Shown here piece after piece: positions 5,187 through 6,738 of a stretch of 6,738 bases of DNA. The translations under genes were made by a program, and so were the position numbers. The notes below the pieces were generated by a model, which was given only the letters and a program-made list of their open reading frames with translations, was not told the origin of the DNA and did not search any database. This DNA is from Lachnospiraceae bacterium UBA6452 (GTDB taxonomy: Bacteria > Bacillota > Clostridia > Lachnospirales > Lachnospiraceae), in NCBI GenBank assembly GCA_002441865.1, contig DJNY01000064.1, forward strand, positions 1-6,738, in the 5' to 3' direction. Within the stretch, counting starts at the first letter, position 1; every line of letters starts with the position of its first letter.

Positions 5187-5728
5187 AATTTCATTTTCTC
5201 CCACTGCTCTTTTGTCATTCTATTTGTATGTCCCACTCTTGTTTCATTGAGCAGTGGCACAGGAACATTTTCACAAGTATGGTGATAAACAAATCCAACC
5301 TTTTCCTGCACTCGTTTCGACTTTTGATTGCCATCATAATAGCCACACCATATGGTACGCATTCCAAGATCCTCAAAGCCGTGACGCAGAATCTCTCTGA
5401 CAGCCTCCGGTACATAGCCTCTGCCCCAGAATGGCTGTCCCAGCCAATAGCCCAGTTCACACTCATCATCCCGGTCTGTCATATCTGTATGCCCGTTCAA
5501 TATCAGTTCGATTGCACCGATAGCTTTCCCATTTTCTTTTTCACAGATAGCATAACTTTCGACACCATTAAGTACATTCCTGATCACTTGCAGACTTTCT
5601 TCCACCGATTTATGTGGCTGCCATCCTGCAATCGGACCAATTTCCGGATTCTTCGCATATTCAAACAGGCTCTCTGCATCCGACTCCTGCCATTTTCTTA
5701 ATAGTAACCGCGCTGTTTCAAGTACCAT
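5171..5728 (-). CDS. RimJ/RimL-type GNAT acetyltransferase
   Basis: A 185-residue acetyltransferase of the branch related to ribosomal-protein N-acetyltransferases RimJ/RimL and to YdaF-like enzymes. It shows the branch's standard parts in order: ETARLLLRKW (4-13), the opening strand; ECELGYWLGQPFWGRGYVPEA (89-109), the acetyl-CoA site with G-R-G; and GNQKSKRVQEKVGF (133-146), the conserved N-x-x-S/R-x-x-E-K-x-G-F block. Being related to Rim enzymes does not prove a ribosomal target; many relatives act on small molecules. ATG 5728 is preferred over ATG 5734 because GGAGG lies 7 nt before the former but only 1 nt before the latter. The gene overlaps the second GNAT and follows the dehydrogenase after about 49 bp without a terminator, so all three probably share one transcript. 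Confidence 0.9.
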   Translation of the reverse strand: MVLETARLLLRKWQESDAESLFEYAKNPEIGPIAGWQPHKSVEESLQVIRNVLNGVESYAICEKENGKAIGAIELILNGHTDMTDRDDECELGYWLGQPFWGRGYVPEAVREILRHGFEDLGMRTIWCGYYDGNQKSKRVQEKVGFVYHHTCENVPVPLLNETRVGHTNRMTKEQWEKMKLCQIL

Positions 5729-5777
5729 TATCATTCCTCCAAATTCCAGAATTTACCCAAGTGTCTGGCTGGGTTAT

Positions 5778-6656
5778 TCAGATAACCTTTTTTAGATAGC
5801 CGTAGAACTGTTTATGCAACTGCCTCATTTCGTCAGGTGCTTTTATAGCATGCTGATACATAAATAGATTTCCGAACTCACTTTTGTAAACAGCCGATAA
5901 TACTGTTGCCAGCACAGGCAATGGAGCAAACAGAAACAGATTCATCTTTCCGGGAGACAATGTTCCCAGTTCTTTCTTCAAGAGACGGAAATTTCTTTTC
6001 AACCGATAGGCTGTTTTACGCATAAGTTTTTTGTCCCTGCCTGCATTCTCAGGATTATCAGTTTCATAATAGGCATCTGCGATTGGCACTACCATTGCAA
6101 GATGGCAAAGCTGCCAGATATGCATATCCTTTACTTCTTGGTATGGAATGTGAGATTTTTGAAATATTTTAGAAAGCTGCATAGTTCTTGCCGTTTTTTT
6201 ACCCGAAATTTCAGCAAAAGTAGTTGGCTGAACCAGCCAAGGCGTAAGAGCACCGTTAAGTACATCATCCTGTATGCCGCCTCCTGCACCCGGAAAGGCA
6301 GGCAGAATACGTCCTTTTCCACATATTTCTTCCCACTTTTTGTAATCATCAATGGAGTTTACCAGTGTTACAATACACTTGCTTTGATTTGTTTTTAACT
6401 CGTCTAACGCCTGATACAACTGTTCTTCACGGACAGTCAGAAAAATGAAATCATATTTGTCATCATCCCGCAATTTGGAAAGAACAGAAATGTCGGCTTT
6501 CTTAACCGCCTTGCCTTCTCGATATAGAAGCCCCTTTGTCTGTAGAACTTCCAATCTTTTTCCGCGTGCATAAACGCTTGTGTCATATCCTGCCTGGGCA
6601 AATAGAGCTGCATACAGCGATCCTATAACCCCTGCTCCATATATCAACAATCTCAT
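5778..6656 (-). CDS. Ketopantoate reductase (PanE/ApbA)-like dehydrogenase, divergent active site
   Basis: A 292-residue protein with an N-terminal NAD(P)-binding Rossmann domain and a helical C-terminal domain, the architecture and length of 2-dehydropantoate 2-reductases. Visible: GAGVIG (7-12) dinucleotide loop; YARGKR with R31, where PanE binds the NADPH 2'-phosphate; LTVREEQL (73-80); and N100 in TLVNSI, the position of a conserved asparagine. The catalytic region differs. Where PanE has a K-x-x-x-N pattern, this protein has IWQLCHLAMVVPIADAYY (180-197), with no lysine or asparagine at those places. I therefore expect an NADPH-dependent reductase-like protein that is not a pantothenate enzyme. 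Start ATG 6656 fits GAGAGATTG-free context with GGAGG 11 nt upstream and begins directly at MRLLIYGAG. Upstream in-frame TTG at 6701 would overlap a palindrome and is unlikely. Confidence 0.82.
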   Translation of the reverse strand: MRLLIYGAGVIGSLYAALFAQAGYDTSVYARGKRLEVLQTKGLLYREGKAVKKADISVLSKLRDDDKYDFIFLTVREEQLYQALDELKTNQSKCIVTLVNSIDDYKKWEEICGKGRILPAFPGAGGGIQDDVLNGALTPWLVQPTTFAEISGKKTARTMQLSKIFQKSHIPYQEVKDMHIWQLCHLAMVVPIADAYYETDNPENAGRDKKLMRKTAYRLKRNFRLLKKELGTLSPGKMNLFLFAPLPVLATVLSAVYKSEFGNLFMYQHAIKAPDEMRQLHKQFYGYLKKVI

Positions 6657-6691
6657 TATAACCTTTACCTCCATAACTCCCGATTCATCAC

Positions 6692-6706
6692 ATGCGTTCA
6701 ACGCAT
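6692..6706. promoter_or_regulatory. Perfect 15-bp palindrome upstream of the dehydrogenase
   Basis: ATGCGTT-C-AACGCAT: two 7-bp arms around one base, about 36 bp before the dehydrogenase ATG. It is perfect and rather GC-containing for its surroundings, and it lies where a repressor or activator would bind. On the minus strand, TTGATT sits just upstream and TGATGA just downstream, a weak promoter-like pair. Which protein would bind is unknown. Confidence 0.45.
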
Positions 6707-6714
6707 CTAATCAA

Positions 6715-6731
6715 ACTTAAATACATTAAGT
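6715..6731. promoter_or_regulatory. Second short palindrome upstream of the dehydrogenase
   Basis: ACTTAA-ATACA-TTAAGT: two 6-bp arms with a 5-bp spacer, 9 bp further upstream than the first palindrome. AT-rich palindromes of this size can arise by chance, so the call is weaker than for the neighbouring one. Together they suggest a regulated promoter whose upstream part is outside the window. Confidence 0.3.
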
Positions 6732-6738
6732 CCTGTTT

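Noticed and set aside
5772..5793. Plus-strand terminator GGTTAT-TCAG-ATAACC followed by six T
   Set aside because: There is no plus-strand transcript to end. The T run is the complement of two lysine codons at the end of the dehydrogenase, and on the minus strand there is no U tract after the hairpin.
1..6738. tRNA, rRNA, CRISPR array, transposase or insertion sequence
   Set aside because: No cloverleaf with a GTTCRA arm, no regular spacer-repeat series and no transposase motif was seen on either strand.

Overview
The window looks like chromosomal DNA from a gut-type Firmicute, most likely a Clostridia/Lachnospiraceae member. This is an inference from moderate GC, strong AGGAGG-type ribosome binding sites, a consensus sigma-A promoter and the gene families. 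Every gene I can support lies on the minus strand, so transcription runs from high to low coordinates.

Upstream block (6738 to about 3850): a divergent ketopantoate-reductase-like dehydrogenase with two short palindromes in front of it. It is followed by a RimJ/RimL-type GNAT acetyltransferase overlapping a second GNAT. Next comes an AT-rich scar of about 420 bp holding a broken ArsR-family regulator and a small gene remnant. Two near-identical 26-bp sequences exactly 380 bp apart bracket this scar. A third GNAT follows, with what looks like the tail of yet another acetyltransferase fused behind it. The block reads as an accessory, decaying acetyltransferase neighbourhood.

Middle operon (about 3810 to 1162): a 77-residue cysteine-containing small protein, an alpha/beta hydrolase, a ProXp-ala/YbaK-type tRNA deacylase and a class I PLP aminotransferase. 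The gaps are 5 to 15 bp, so the four are probably cotranscribed. No shared pathway is obvious.

Antiporter unit (1176 to 1 and beyond): a cation:proton antiporter that leaves the window before its C-terminus. It has its own consensus promoter (TTGACA, 17 bp, TATATT) buried in the end of the aminotransferase gene, then a structured leader of about 135 nt. The leader starts with a compact multi-hairpin RNA of about 64 nt and continues into a strong intrinsic terminator before the start codon. The closing stem of the RNA uses bases that also form the terminator's 5' arm. This is the layout of a transcription-controlling riboswitch, plausibly sensing a cation (Na+ or Li+ classes are candidates). 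It is the most interesting object in the window. I could not match the aptamer to a family consensus from memory.
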